From: Deltaproteobacteria bacterium
Lineage (GTDB): Bacteria; Desulfobacterota; Binatia; Binatales; Binataceae
Reading direction: 5' to 3'
Assembly (NCBI GenBank): GCA_021831785.1
Contig: JAKBMB010000004.1
Span: 1-64,000, forward strand
Length of the DNA stretch: 64,000 bases
In this document: piece after piece, positions 8,427 to 17,004 of the stretch
Position numbering within the stretch: position 1 is the stretch's first letter
How the letters are laid out: each line of letters begins with the position of its first letter
Notes under the pieces: generated by a model
The model's database searches: none
What the model was told of the DNA's origin: nothing
The model's input: only the letters and a program-made list of their open reading frames with translations
Program-made: the position numbers and the translations under genes

Positions 8427-9137
8427 TCAGCCGTCCGACGGTCGAGCGTTCACAAGCATGTCCGCCGCGGTCCGTTCCGCATGGTCTGCTTGTTCAAGCT
8501 CTTGCCGCCGGCGCTCCCGTTCGGTGTAGGTTTTGAGCTCCGGCCGCAGCCGGTCGTAGGGCCGTCGTTCCTGCTCCTTGTACCATGCGAGCATCTCGTT
8601 CATGTTGCCGTCGCGCCCTTGTTCTTCGAGCACTACCGACCGATGCGTCAGAACTTCTTTGGTCTCAATGAAGTCCTTGCGATCGAAACCCCAGATGCGC
8701 GGATGAACGTGCGTGTCCATCCGAATAGCATCGCACGGACACGCCTCGACGCAAAGACCGCAATAGATGCATCTGAGCGTGTCGATCTCATAGCGAAGCG
8801 GGTACTTCTCGACCTGCGGATCGGGATGCTCGCCGGCCTCGATATAAATACACTGGGCAGGGCAGGCCGTCGCGCACATAAAGCACGCGGTGCATCTGAC
8901 GTCGCCGTTGGGCCGCAGGGTTAAGCGATGGCTGCCGCGGAAGTTCTCCGAGTAAGTCTTACGCTGGTCCGGGTATTGTACGGTGGCCGCCGCGGAACGC
9001 TCTTTGGCAAGGCCCACCAGATGCGCGAAGTGCAGGGTCAGGTTGCGCAAAAAATGATAATTCGTGACCAGCATGCCTTTGAAAATTTCGGGCAAATAGA
9101 CCCGCTCGCGCAACGTCATGCCGGTCGGTGTTTTCAT
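8427..9137 (-). CDS. nuoI: NuoI-like 2x[4Fe-4S] ferredoxin (NADH-quinone oxidoreductase subunit I homologue), orphan
   Basis: Ferredoxin-type protein of ~236 residues. Two cluster motifs, CTACFMCATACP and CIYCGLCVEACP, are spaced as in NuoI, each binding one [4Fe-4S]. The preceding segments NYHFLRNLTLHF and NFRGSHRLTLRPNGDVRC match the complex I TYKY subunit, which relays electrons between NuoG and NuoB. A charged C-terminal extension of ~90 residues is longer than in Escherichia coli NuoI and contains WGFDRKDFIETKEVL. No other nuo gene is within the window, so it either serves a dispersed complex I or another oxidoreductase. The start ATG 9137 is chosen over a TTG at 9149; no clear ribosome-binding site is visible. 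Confidence 0.88.
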   Translation of the reverse strand: MKTPTGMTLRERVYLPEIFKGMLVTNYHFLRNLTLHFAHLVGLAKERSAAATVQYPDQRKTYSENFRGSHRLTLRPNGDVRCTACFMCATACPAQCIYIEAGEHPDPQVEKYPLRYEIDTLRCIYCGLCVEACPCDAIRMDTHVHPRIWGFDRKDFIETKEVLTHRSVVLEEQGRDGNMNEMLAWYKEQERRPYDRLRPELKTYTERERRRQELEQADHAERTAADMLVNARPSDG

Positions 9138-9650
9138 TGAGATAGACAAATCCGCTACAGCTTGGCGCGGACTTCGCCAGCCGAAAAATAGACGACTACT
9201 TAAGGCAACTATAGGCCCCTATAGGAATCGCAGTCAAGCCAACTGCCGCCGGTGGCGGGTCAAAAAATGCCCACTTAATAACGGCGCTTGTCACCTTCTT
9301 GCCAGCGCTCGGGCGCAACCGCCAAGTGTAGCTCAGACGCAATCATGATGCGTAACCTGAGCCGTTGCAACCCTCCGGTTCGACTCATCGATGCGAACCT
9401 TCGCCAACGGCCCCGCGAAATGCCCAGCCGAGCTTCTAAAAATTGGCGCATAAGCAACAGCAGAGAAGACGTAGACGTAGTTAACGCGCGGACATCGTCG
9501 GTTGCGCTCGTTCGCCGACACGTCATCGCCACACGCTACTAACTCCGCCCCTGAGAAAAGCACGGGTGCACAGCCTGAAATCACGCATTCCGGGCGGCAG
9601 ACTTGATTTTACCGACTCAAGCAGTTAGCAAAGGTTTACGATTCGGACAC
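9138..9650. other. Intergenic region upstream of the NuoI-like gene and tRNA-Asn
   Basis: No convincing gene on either strand. It contains a 16-base near-perfect palindrome at 9209-9224 and the tRNA-Asn leader. Reading frames here are short and lack ribosome-binding sites. Confidence 0.5.
9209..9224. promoter_or_regulatory. Palindrome CTATAGG-CC-CCTATAG, possible operator
   Basis: Seven-base arms with a two-base centre, AT-rich inside GC-rich DNA, 72 bases upstream of the NuoI-like start codon. Dimension and symmetry suit a dimeric repressor site; the regulator is unknown. Confidence 0.4.
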
Positions 9651-9726
9651 TCCCCGGTAGCTCAGTTGGTAGAGCGGACGGCTGTTAACCGTCAAGTCGC
9701 TGGTTCGAGTCCGGCCCGGGGAGCCA
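9651..9726 (+). tRNA. tRNA-Asn(GTT)
   Basis: Acceptor stem TCCCCGG pairs with CCGGGGA, with discriminator G and an encoded CCA (9724-9726). The anticodon stem GACGG/CCGTC encloses loop CTGTTAA with anticodon GTT. The T arm has GGTTCGAGTCC. 76 nt, no intron. Confidence 0.97.
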
Positions 9727-10511
9727 CGCTAAAAGCATCGCCACATCCGGCACTTAGCGCGATTTCTACCAGGCACGAACTTGCCCTGGTCCGCCAACTA
9801 TGGGGAATTTTGTGGGGAGTCTCCGACGGGGAGAGGAACGGACATAGCTCTGCCCATGCTGCGCCCAACACACAAGGCTGAGGGCTAGCCACAAGGAGCC
9901 CGAAGTATTCAACGGGCTTATAACTCACCATGCAAGTATGGCGTCCCGCAAGTAGCCTGAATAGCTTGCGCACATCCCCACGCCGCTTGCGCCGCCGTCA
10001 TGCCGATTTATTCGCCGGCCTCCGGACAGGCTCTTCGCTGTGGCCGCGATGACCACGGCTAAGGTCCCCAAAGTTGAGCAACCCATTTGCGATTCAGGAC
10101 ATTAGCGTCCGGCATCCTTAACCCTCGAGACGCAAGACTTCGGCATTCTTTTGACCTACGCCTGTAGTACCTGCTCGAACAGCTTTATTGTGTTAAGAGT
10201 GGGTGAATATCCTCCAAGCCCTTCCTAAACGGCCTTCCGCCACGCCTTGCTCTCTTCTATTGACCCCTGATTAAGCATTGCCTTGAGGTGCTGGACAACC
10301 TCCGTCGGCTCGCGCGCCAAAGACTGCGAGGTCACGGAGGACGAGCAGCCGCGCAAGAGCGGCTCTAACTGGAATGGCACCGGCCAAGCTCCGCTAGCCT
10401 GTGTCTTGCGCGGGAGCCTGCTATGATCACTACTAGGCGCCGGGCTGGATGACGGGCCTCGGCGCCGGGGCGGCGCGAACAACCAACGCAACGGTTAGTG
10501 AACATATTCGA
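9727..10511. other. Gene-poor stretch 3' of tRNA-Asn, possible decayed insertion
   Basis: About 785 bases with no believable gene. The minus-strand frame running into the tRNA reads APRAGLEPAT, a translation artefact of tRNA 3' ends. No intact integrase, transposase or repeated tRNA end was found. Its position beside a tRNA suggests an old integration scar, but this is weak inference. Confidence 0.4.
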
Positions 10512-11183
10512 ATGAGCACGAGCAAGTTTTGGACGTCCGTTCTGTATGCAACGCTGGCCCTGGCCGGTAGCTTTGCCGGCGGCTTGGTGGCGCAGCACGC
10601 GTGGCCGGCCGCATCCGCATTAGCGGCGCAGACCTATCCGCGGCGTGTAATCGCCCAAAGCTTCATCATGGTGGATCGGCAGGGCAAGCCGCTAGCCGCG
10701 CTTGGAACCGAGGAGGGCCGCTCTGGGTTGGTCTTCTATCACACCGACGGGCGGCGCCGGGCTGTGCTCGGCGTCGAAAGCCACGGCTCGGGACTCACCC
10801 TGTACGACCAGCAAGGAAAGCCGCGCTTGACGATCGCCGTGACCACCGAGGGTGCTCCAGTCCTCGCCCTGTACGACGGCAACGGGCTCAACCGCGGCGA
10901 GCTCCACCTTGACCGCGACGGCGCGCCGGCGTTGGTACTGTACGACCGTGGCGGCAAGACCCGCGCAATAATGGGCATTACCTCCAAAGACTCGGCGGCG
11001 CTTGCCCTCTACGACAAGAATGGCCAAGACCGGAGCGAATTGCGGATTGCGCCCGACGGGGAGCCGCTTTTGAGCTTTTACGGCCCTCTGGGCGAGCTTC
11101 GCCTCGCAGTCGGGATGCAAGCCGCCCGGTCCGGCGTCGCGCTTTACAATCGCGGCGGCAAACTGGTCGCGGGGCTGCCTTGA
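10512..11183 (+). CDS. Membrane-anchored or exported repeat protein, predicted beta-solenoid
   Basis: I do not recognise a named family. Residues ~8-40 form one hydrophobic segment (TLALAGSFAGGLVAQHAW), a signal peptide or anchor, ending at ASALAAQ. The rest consists of about eight tandem repeats of 22-23 residues with consensus L.LYD..GK.R..L......G, for example LTLYDQQGKPRLTI, LALYDGNGLNRGEL, LVLYDRGGKTRAIM and LALYDKNGQDRSEL. Regular hydrophobic-Tyr-Asp turns suggest a beta-helix or propeller-like solenoid in the periplasm or on the surface. ATG 10512 is preferred over an upstream in-frame start at 10449 because it is followed by a typical signal segment. A small Gly/Met-rich protein gene follows 67 bases later. 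Confidence 0.75.
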   Translation: MSTSKFWTSVLYATLALAGSFAGGLVAQHAWPAASALAAQTYPRRVIAQSFIMVDRQGKPLAALGTEEGRSGLVFYHTDGRRRAVLGVESHGSGLTLYDQQGKPRLTIAVTTEGAPVLALYDGNGLNRGELHLDRDGAPALVLYDRGGKTRAIMGITSKDSAALALYDKNGQDRSELRIAPDGEPLLSFYGPLGELRLAVGMQAARSGVALYNRGGKLVAGLP

Positions 11184-11250
11184 ATGGCTAGCGCGCCATT
11201 AACTCCGGTCGCCCCCAGCGATGTGCCGTCCGCATAACGGAGGAACGCGC

Positions 11251-11496
11251 GTGAGAATCCTTGGAAAGCTGGCGATTGCGGCGGGTCTGATGGCCGTGAT
11301 GAGCGGTCTGTGGGGATGCGGCCCCGGCATGATGGGTGGTCCGATGGGTGGTTTTGGCGGGCCGTTCGGCGGACCGTTCGGCGGCATGGGCTTCGGCATG
11401 GGCGGACCAATGATGGACCCGGGCATGGGAATGCCCTTGATGGGCGGGCCTTTGATGGGCGGCGGCTTCATGGGAAGCCCACTCGGAATCTATTAA
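11251..11496 (+). CDS. Small Gly/Met/Pro-rich putative lipoprotein
   Basis: 81 residues. GTG start at 11251 is supported by GGAGGA eight bases upstream. A hydrophobic signal ends in GLWGCG, resembling a lipobox with Cys near residue 23 although Trp at -2 is atypical. After this only Gly, Met, Pro, Phe and a few others occur, with repeats of GGPFGG and MGGPLMGGG. Such low-complexity Met/Gly surface proteins are of unknown function; Met could bind Cu(I). It follows the repeat protein on the same strand. Confidence 0.65.
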   Translation: MRILGKLAIAAGLMAVMSGLWGCGPGMMGGPMGGFGGPFGGPFGGMGFGMGGPMMDPGMGMPLMGGPLMGGGFMGSPLGIY

Positions 11497-11942
11497 CCGA
11501 CGCGGCTCGGCCGCGGAAAAAAGATAAGCGGCCGCCGCTCCGCGAGGCGGATGGGCCTCTAGCCCGCATTTCTCACCAGCATCATGAACGGACTGCGGGA
11601 GAAGAATTTGGATAGAGGTTTGAGGGCTGTGGGTCAGGAGGGGAGCATTACACGACGGCGCCCTGGGGCGCCCACGGAGCAGCGTCGAGCTTGGGTTGCG
11701 TGCAGGCATGGTTTTGCGCGCGCTGACCGGCCGCCGTACTGCCGTCTGTCCACGGCCAGCCGTCTTCACGGGGCGGCTCAGTTAGAGCATCGCGCGCGTC
11801 TCGATCCCAGGCTCCATACCTCGCGGACCTGTGCCTAAACAGCTTGATCGCCAAAAAATTGCGCCACCGTCGCTTCACTAGGTGCGGTCGAGGCATCTTC
11901 TCGGCTGTCGAGTTAGGGTGAAGCCGTGTGTAGCACCCGATT
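11497..11942. other. Intergenic region, no gene seen
   Basis: Contains a GC-rich hairpin CGCGGC-TCG-GCCGCG just after the lipoprotein gene but followed by an A run, so it is not a plus-strand terminator. All frames are short or compositionally unlike coding DNA. Confidence 0.4.
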
Positions 11943-12053
11943 CTAAGCGCGTTTTTTCTTCTTCTGCTGCCGCATTTCGCTCCGTTTTGCGCGAAGCCTC
12001 TCTTCGCGCCGTTTGCGCCGCCGTTTTATCTCCTTGCGTCGCTCTGTAGCCAT
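11943..12053 (-). CDS. 36-residue highly basic small protein
   Basis: ATG (12053-12051) to TAG (11945-11943). The product starts MATERRKEIKRRRKRREERL and ends QQKKKKRA; over half the residues are Arg or Lys and most of the rest Glu. It is predicted as a single charged helix that could bind nucleic acid or ribosome. Small proteins beginning with ERR.EIKRRR-like runs occur in several bacterial lineages as uncharacterised families, which I recall only generally. The ribosome-binding site is weak. The frame has a full charged helix without any stop, unlike other frames here. Confidence 0.6.
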   Translation of the reverse strand: MATERRKEIKRRRKRREERLRAKRSEMRQQKKKKRA

Positions 12054-12688
12054 ACGTGTGGTTTCACCCCTTCGCGCCGTAAAATGCTAAGTTCGGCGTC
12101 TTCGCCACCGGCAACCATCCGTTGCCTCTTGGCCGAGAAGCCTCCGATACGGCGACACGCTATCGTGAAGAAATTACACGCTATTTTGACGCCGTTCCAC
12201 GCTCGCTTAAAGCCTATCAGTACGAGGGGTGATTTATTCGCCCCCCCCGCTTCGCCGGGTGCTAATCGTCCGACAGCCTGTCCCGAATAGCCGTCCACCG
12301 CGTGTTTGAGAACGCGAGCGGAATTAATCGAACAACACGTATACCAGAAACTTAAGGGTTTCGCCGAAGGCATTCCATGCGCGCAACGGCGACACCCACC
12401 CCGTGGGCGGATCGGCTCGTGCGAATCACGATCGGCGGCCGGATCATGCTCGATTCCGGATAACGCCAAATCAATATAAGGGCAACCCTAAAAAGCGTTA
12501 TGAGAAGAGCTTTATCTTAGGGTGGGTGTTACGCGCATGCGGGAAATTCCCGTAAGCTAGTCAAAGGCGGGGAATGTTTTGGTCGGTGCTGCACCCTGCC
12601 GTGACCGGCCGGAAGCGTGCCAGACCGCTTATGGCGCGTGCGAACCGGCGTAGCAGACTGTCCTCGCGTGACAGCCGATCGAAACCAC
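12054..12688. other. Intergenic region upstream of the SGNH hydrolase gene
   Basis: No convincing gene. It includes an 8-base C run near 12241 and a 13-base palindrome CGGGAA-A-TTCCCG at 12540-12552, about 140 bases upstream of the hydrolase start, which may be an operator. A 147-codon minus-strand frame (12026-12469) overlaps the small basic gene and has no homology signal I recognise. Confidence 0.4.
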
Positions 12689-13945
12689 ATGCGCGACGTC
12701 GCGCCGAACGGGTCAGCGCTCAAACTCGTGCAGCGCTTTTTTTTCAGTTTGAGTCTCGCTCTGTGCGGGGTGCTGGCCGCGATGGTAATCGCCGAAGCGT
12801 TGCTGCGGATCGCGGGTTTCAGCTACCTGGGCTTTCTTTACCGCTCGGACCGCGATCTGGGATGGACATTGCGCCCTAACCTTAACGGGGAGCGCTGGAA
12901 CGAAGGCGGCAGAGTCAGATTCGAAACGAATCATGCAGGTCTGCGCGACGTCGAGCATGCGCAGGACAAGCCACCGGGGACGCTGCGGATCGCGGTGCTG
13001 GGCGACTCTTTCACCGAGGCGCAGGCGCTGGCGCTTAAGCGAACCTTTTGGTGGGTGATGCAGGCCGAGTTGCAGCGCTGTCCGGTATCGGCCCAGCGCC
13101 GGGTCGAAGCGGTCAATTTCGGCGTCAGCGCTTACGGTCCGGCGCAAGAATTAATTATGCTGCAAAAGCGCGTCTGGGAGTATTCTCCAGACGTCGTATT
13201 GCTGGCTTTTTATCCCGGCAACGACGTCACCGATAGTTCGCCGCAACTCAACGGCGGGCGCCCGCGTCCTTACTTTTATTTGCGCGGCGGCGATCTCGTG
13301 CTCGACAACTCGTTTCGCCGCTCCGCCCTCTACCGCGCGCGCCGGCGCCGGCTCTATCGGTTTTACGTCGCGCTCAGCAACCATTTGCGCGTGCTTCAAC
13401 TAATTGACTACGCGCGCGACGTGTTCCACGGCGGACGGATCGGCTCTCGTCTGAGCCGGGCCTCGCCGCCTGGTTCGGGCAGGTTGCCGTTTTCTTCGAG
13501 CTTAGACTCCTTTACGCTTACGACCGTCGAAGCGGGCGACAAACGTACGTGGGAGGAGACTTGGCGGACGATTGGCGCGATTCTCGCCGCCGCGCACCGA
13601 GCCGCTTTGCGCCATCACGCGCTGTTCATGGTCGTGGTGCTCAGCACATCCGAGGAGGTCTACCCGGACCCGGCGGCGCGCGCGGCGTATCAGCGGCGAT
13701 GGCAGATCGACAACCTGTTCAGTATAAATCAAAAAGTCGTGGAGATTGGGCAGCGCAACGGATTCGAAGTCTTTGACCTCGGGCCCCCGCTTCAGCATTA
13801 TGCGGACGCCAACCGGGCCTATCTTCATGGCTACCCCGCCGTGATGCCGGGGTACGGCCACTGGAACGCCCTGGGCCATCAGGTGGCGGGCTCTCTAATC
13901 GCCCGCCGTCTGTGCGCCCTGTTGACGGCCGGCGCCGGCAAATGA
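12689..13945 (+). CDS. SGNH/GDSL-type hydrolase, membrane anchored
   Basis: About 418 residues from ATG 12689 (an in-frame start at 12617 is possible). An N-terminal hydrophobic helix (FFFSLSLALCGVLAAMVIAEALL) anchors the protein with the catalytic domain outside the cytoplasm. Block I is VLGDSFTEA (nucleophile Ser), block II is NFGVSAYGPAQ, block III is FYPGNDVTD, and block V is HWNALGHQ with the catalytic His. The region before block I (GWTLRPNLNGERWN...NHAGLRD) matches SGNH proteins found near polysaccharide and lipid-modification genes. Substrate is unknown; acyl-ester or deacetylase activity on envelope polymers is possible. No glycan genes are adjacent. Confidence 0.85.
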   Translation: MRDVAPNGSALKLVQRFFFSLSLALCGVLAAMVIAEALLRIAGFSYLGFLYRSDRDLGWTLRPNLNGERWNEGGRVRFETNHAGLRDVEHAQDKPPGTLRIAVLGDSFTEAQALALKRTFWWVMQAELQRCPVSAQRRVEAVNFGVSAYGPAQELIMLQKRVWEYSPDVVLLAFYPGNDVTDSSPQLNGGRPRPYFYLRGGDLVLDNSFRRSALYRARRRRLYRFYVALSNHLRVLQLIDYARDVFHGGRIGSRLSRASPPGSGRLPFSSSLDSFTLTTVEAGDKRTWEETWRTIGAILAAAHRAALRHHALFMVVVLSTSEEVYPDPAARAAYQRRWQIDNLFSINQKVVEIGQRNGFEVFDLGPPLQHYADANRAYLHGYPAVMPGYGHWNALGHQVAGSLIARRLCALLTAGAGK

Positions 13946-13994
13946 AAATGGCCGCGGCAAGCCGCGCTAGGCGCGGATGATTGCCGGCGGCGGG

Positions 13995-14699
13995 TTACTT
14001 TTTGCAGCCGCGATGAATCGCCACCGCGCCGAGCCCGTAAAGGCGATAATCCACTTGCGCAAAGCCTGCCCGGCTTATCAGAGCACTCAAACGCTGGGCG
14101 TCAGGATAAGGCTTAAGGGAATTGCCCAAATAGCGGTAAGCGTCGAAGTCGCCGCTGACCGCAGCGCCTAGAAACGGGACGATCGTATCGCGATAGAAGG
14201 CCAGCGGCAGCTTCATCGCCGCCGGCGGATGGGTCAGGTCAAGACACACCAGGCGGCCGCCGGGGCGCAAAACGCGGCGGAATTCGCCGAGCGCCGCGGC
14301 GAGATCGACCACGTTGCGCAGCAAAAAGGCGTTGACCACGCAATCGAAGGTGTCCGCCGCAAACGGCAAGTTCAACGCATCGCCGGCGATCAGAGCAACC
14401 CTGCCCGACTCGCCCTGCGCGGCGATCTTGCCCGCCGCGGCGGCCAGCATCTGGGGGCAAAAATCGAGCGCGACGACCTGCCGCCATCCGCGTCGCGCCA
14501 GCCTAAGCGCCAGATCGCCGGTACCGGTGGCCACGTCCAGCGCAAGGCCGCCTGCGGGCCCGGCGAGCGCGACCGTGGCCTCGCGCCAACGCTGGTCTAG
14601 CCCGAGCGTCATCAGCCGGTTCATGAGGTCGTAGCGCGGCACGAGCCGCGCGAACATCGACCTGACCTCTGCAGCCTTGTTGCGCTCAGATACCCCCAT
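13995..14699 (-). CDS. ubiE: Demethylmenaquinone/ubiquinone C-methyltransferase
   Basis: 234-residue class I SAM methyltransferase of the UbiE/MenG (MenH) family, adding the ring methyl in menaquinone or ubiquinone synthesis. Signatures: VPRYDLMNRLMTLGLDQRWR near the N-terminus, SAM-binding LDVATGTGDLAL, DFCPQML, DALNLPF, RVLRPGGRLVCLDL, and FYRDTIVPFLG with YRYLGNSL. Length is typical. It is the last gene after the pho/pst block, separated from phoR by 159 bases, and probably transcribed separately. Which quinone is made cannot be told from this gene. Confidence 0.93.
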   Translation of the reverse strand: MGVSERNKAAEVRSMFARLVPRYDLMNRLMTLGLDQRWREATVALAGPAGGLALDVATGTGDLALRLARRGWRQVVALDFCPQMLAAAAGKIAAQGESGRVALIAGDALNLPFAADTFDCVVNAFLLRNVVDLAAALGEFRRVLRPGGRLVCLDLTHPPAAMKLPLAFYRDTIVPFLGAAVSGDFDAYRYLGNSLKPYPDAQRLSALISRAGFAQVDYRLYGLGAVAIHRGCKK

Positions 14700-14858
14700 C
14701 GGTCGTCTCTTTCGTTGCCCTCAAGGCGCTGTCGCCTCAACCGGCGTCGCCTGACCGCTCACGGCCGGACCGGCGTAATCGAGGTGCTCGGGCGGCGGCG
14801 TCCGAAGTTCCGCAAGCGCACTGCGGCGCGCGAAGTACTCGGGCTCCAGCTCACCGCG

Positions 14859-16274
14859 TCACGCCTCAGGCCTCGGCGGGCCATCGGGATTAGCCGGAAG
14901 CCATACGGTGACGGTCGTGCCCTCACGCACCTGGCTCGTGATCGTAAGCTGTCCCTGATGCAATTGGACGATGTGCTTGACGATCGCGAGCCCGAGGCCG
15001 GTTCCGCCCATCTCGCGCGAGCGCGCGCGGTCCACCCGGTAAAAGCGCTCGGTGAGCCGCGGTAGATGTTCGGGAGAAATTCCTTCGCCGGTGTCCCGCA
15101 CGATAAGCTCGACGCCGGGCCGACCCGACCTTGCGGCAGCGCGCGCTTCAGCCGCCACTTCGCCCCCGCGCGGCGTGTACTTGAGCGCGTTATCGAGCAG
15201 GTTGATGATCACCTGATGCATTCGGTCGCGGTCGCCCAGCACGGCCGGCAGCCCTTCTTGGCATCGTATTTTAAGCTCGACGCCGCGCCGTTGAGCGCGG
15301 TCGCGCACTAACTCTATCGCTTCTTCAGCCAGGCGTTCCGGCCTGAGTTGCTGAATTCTAAGCGGAGCGAACCCCCGCTCCAGGTCGGAAAGCTCTACTA
15401 AATCGTCGATCAGTCGGGCCAAGCGGTCGGATTGACGCTCGATGATGGTCAGGAAGCGGCGCTGGGTCGCCGGGTCGTCCACTCCCTTAAGCAGCGTCTC
15501 CGCATAGCCGCGCAGCGCGCTGAGCGGGGTGCGGATTTCATGCGTCAAGTTAGCGATGAATTCTGTGCGCACGCTTTCGTAGGCTTTGAGTTGCGTCAGG
15601 TCGTGAAACACCAGCACGCACCACGGCTTGCCGCGATCTTTACGCGCCAGCGGAGCGGCACTGGCGCGCAAATGGCGCGCCCCGGAAATGTAGACGGCAA
15701 ATTCGGCGGTAATTACCTCCGAGCCGGCATGGTCCGTGGCCCCGGCAATAAACTTCTGCACCGCCGGGTCGCGACACAACTCAACCAGGTTGCGCCCGCG
15801 GTAGTCAGCCTGCGGACTAAGCTCGAACAAGCAGCGTGCGGCCGCGTTGAGCAGCATCACCTCACCACCGGCGGTAGTCACCACCACGGCCTCGGTCATG
15901 CCGCGCAAGATGGCCTCGAATTCATCACGCTGCTCGGCGAGCGCCGCGAGTTCGGCGAGCAGCGACTGCGCCGCCGAGATCACCTCGCGCTCCGCGTCGC
16001 CAAGCGGGCCATGCTCGTCGAGCAAAAGGCTGGTGGGACGCCGGCGCGACCTGAGCTCCTGCGCGCCGAGCGCAAAGCTTTGTGCTCGGCGCGCGGTCAC
16101 CTGGCCGCCGAGCCTGGCCGCGAACAGCCCGACCGCCACCCCGCCAACCAGCACCGCGACGACTAGCCAGCCCGCAACCTTGGCTTCGGCGGCAAGCATC
16201 GCAAGCAACGCCACCGCGGGCGCCAGGGTGAGAAGCGCCGAAAGGGCAACGCGCCGGTCGAACAGCTTAGTCAA
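14859..16274 (-). CDS. phoR: Phosphate-regulon sensor histidine kinase PhoR
   Basis: 471 residues. Two N-terminal membrane helices (~10-28 and 35-54) with a very short periplasmic loop, a PAS domain (~115-230) with ILRGMTEAVVV, then the HisKA domain with FIANLTHEIRTPLSAL (phospho-acceptor His245). The ATPase domain has NLLDNALKYTP, VRDTGEGI and GGTGLGLAIVKHI. The start is TTG 16274, overlapping the 3' end of phoB by 8 bases. The lack of a real periplasmic sensor and the neighbouring pst and phoU genes fit sensing through the Pst transporter and PhoU. Confidence 0.94.
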   Translation of the reverse strand: MTKLFDRRVALSALLTLAPAVALLAMLAAEAKVAGWLVVAVLVGGVAVGLFAARLGGQVTARRAQSFALGAQELRSRRRPTSLLLDEHGPLGDAEREVISAAQSLLAELAALAEQRDEFEAILRGMTEAVVVTTAGGEVMLLNAAARCLFELSPQADYRGRNLVELCRDPAVQKFIAGATDHAGSEVITAEFAVYISGARHLRASAAPLARKDRGKPWCVLVFHDLTQLKAYESVRTEFIANLTHEIRTPLSALRGYAETLLKGVDDPATQRRFLTIIERQSDRLARLIDDLVELSDLERGFAPLRIQQLRPERLAEEAIELVRDRAQRRGVELKIRCQEGLPAVLGDRDRMHQVIINLLDNALKYTPRGGEVAAEARAAARSGRPGVELIVRDTGEGISPEHLPRLTERFYRVDRARSREMGGTGLGLAIVKHIVQLHQGQLTITSQVREGTTVTVWLPANPDGPPRPEA

Positions 16275-17004
16275 GCGCTTCGGGGTTAAAGCGATAGCCT
16301 ACGCTTCGCACCGTGAGGATCAGCTCCGGCTCGGAATCATTGCGTTCGATTTGTTGGCGCAGCCTGCGCACGTGGACGTCGACCGTACGCGGTTCCACGA
16401 AGGTGTCGCGTCCCCAGACCAGATCGAGAAGCTGTTCGCGGCTATAGACGTGCATCGGATGCCGTACGAAAAAGCGCAGTAATTCGAACTCGCGCAGGCT
16501 CAGCTCGCGCCGCTGGTCCTCGACGAAAACCTCGTAGGTCGCGAAATTAATCCGTAGACGGCCGCGCTCATAGACCTCCAAGCCTTCGGCCTCGACCCGG
16601 TGCGCGCGGCGCAAGAGCGCCTTGATTCGGGCAACCAGCTCGCGCGGGCTGAAGGGCTTGACCACGTAGTCGTCGGCCCCCATCTCGAGGCCCAGCACGC
16701 GATCGACCTCGGCACCCTTGGCCGTCACCATCAGAATCGGCAGCGCAGCGGTCGCCGGTTCGGCGCGCAGCGCGCGACACAGCTCAAGGCCGGTCATTCC
16801 AGGCAGCATCAGATCGAGCAACAGAAGGTCGGGCGTGCGCCGGCGTATCCGCTCCATCGCTTCGGCGCCGTCCTGCGCCTCCTCGACCGCCAAGCCCTCC
16901 TGGGTGAGGTTGTAGCGCAAAAGCTCGCGCAGATCGGGGTCGTCCTCGACCACCAGAACCTTGCGCCCGCGAGCCGGCTCCGAGACTTGCGCCGCGAGGT
17001 TCAT
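16267..17004 (-). CDS. phoB: Phosphate-regulon response regulator PhoB
   Basis: 245 residues: receiver domain with acidic pair EDD (20-22), phospho-acceptor Asp64 in LLLLDLMLPGMTG, Thr in MVTAKG and Lys in YVVKPFSP. The winged-helix DNA-binding domain has ELLRFFVRHPMHVYSREQLL and RTVDVHVRRLRQQIE. It is phosphorylated by PhoR and activates phosphate-starvation genes. Its ATG overlaps the phoU stop as ATGA. Residues 1-14 are an extra, non-conserved leader. Confidence 0.95.
   Translation of the reverse strand: MNLAAQVSEPARGRKVLVVEDDPDLRELLRYNLTQEGLAVEEAQDGAEAMERIRRRTPDLLLLDLMLPGMTGLELCRALRAEPATAALPILMVTAKGAEVDRVLGLEMGADDYVVKPFSPRELVARIKALLRRAHRVEAEGLEVYERGRLRINFATYEVFVEDQRRELSLREFELLRFFVRHPMHVYSREQLLDLVWGRDTFVEPRTVDVHVRRLRQQIERNDSEPELILTVRSVGYRFNPEALD

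Noticed and set aside
9692-9973. 93-codon minus-strand frame ending over tRNA-Asn
   Set aside because: Its C-terminus APRAGLEPAT is the translation of the tRNA 3' half, a well-known artefact.
12026-12469. 147-codon minus-strand frame
   Set aside because: Overlaps the small basic gene, has no ribosome-binding site, and shows no family pattern.
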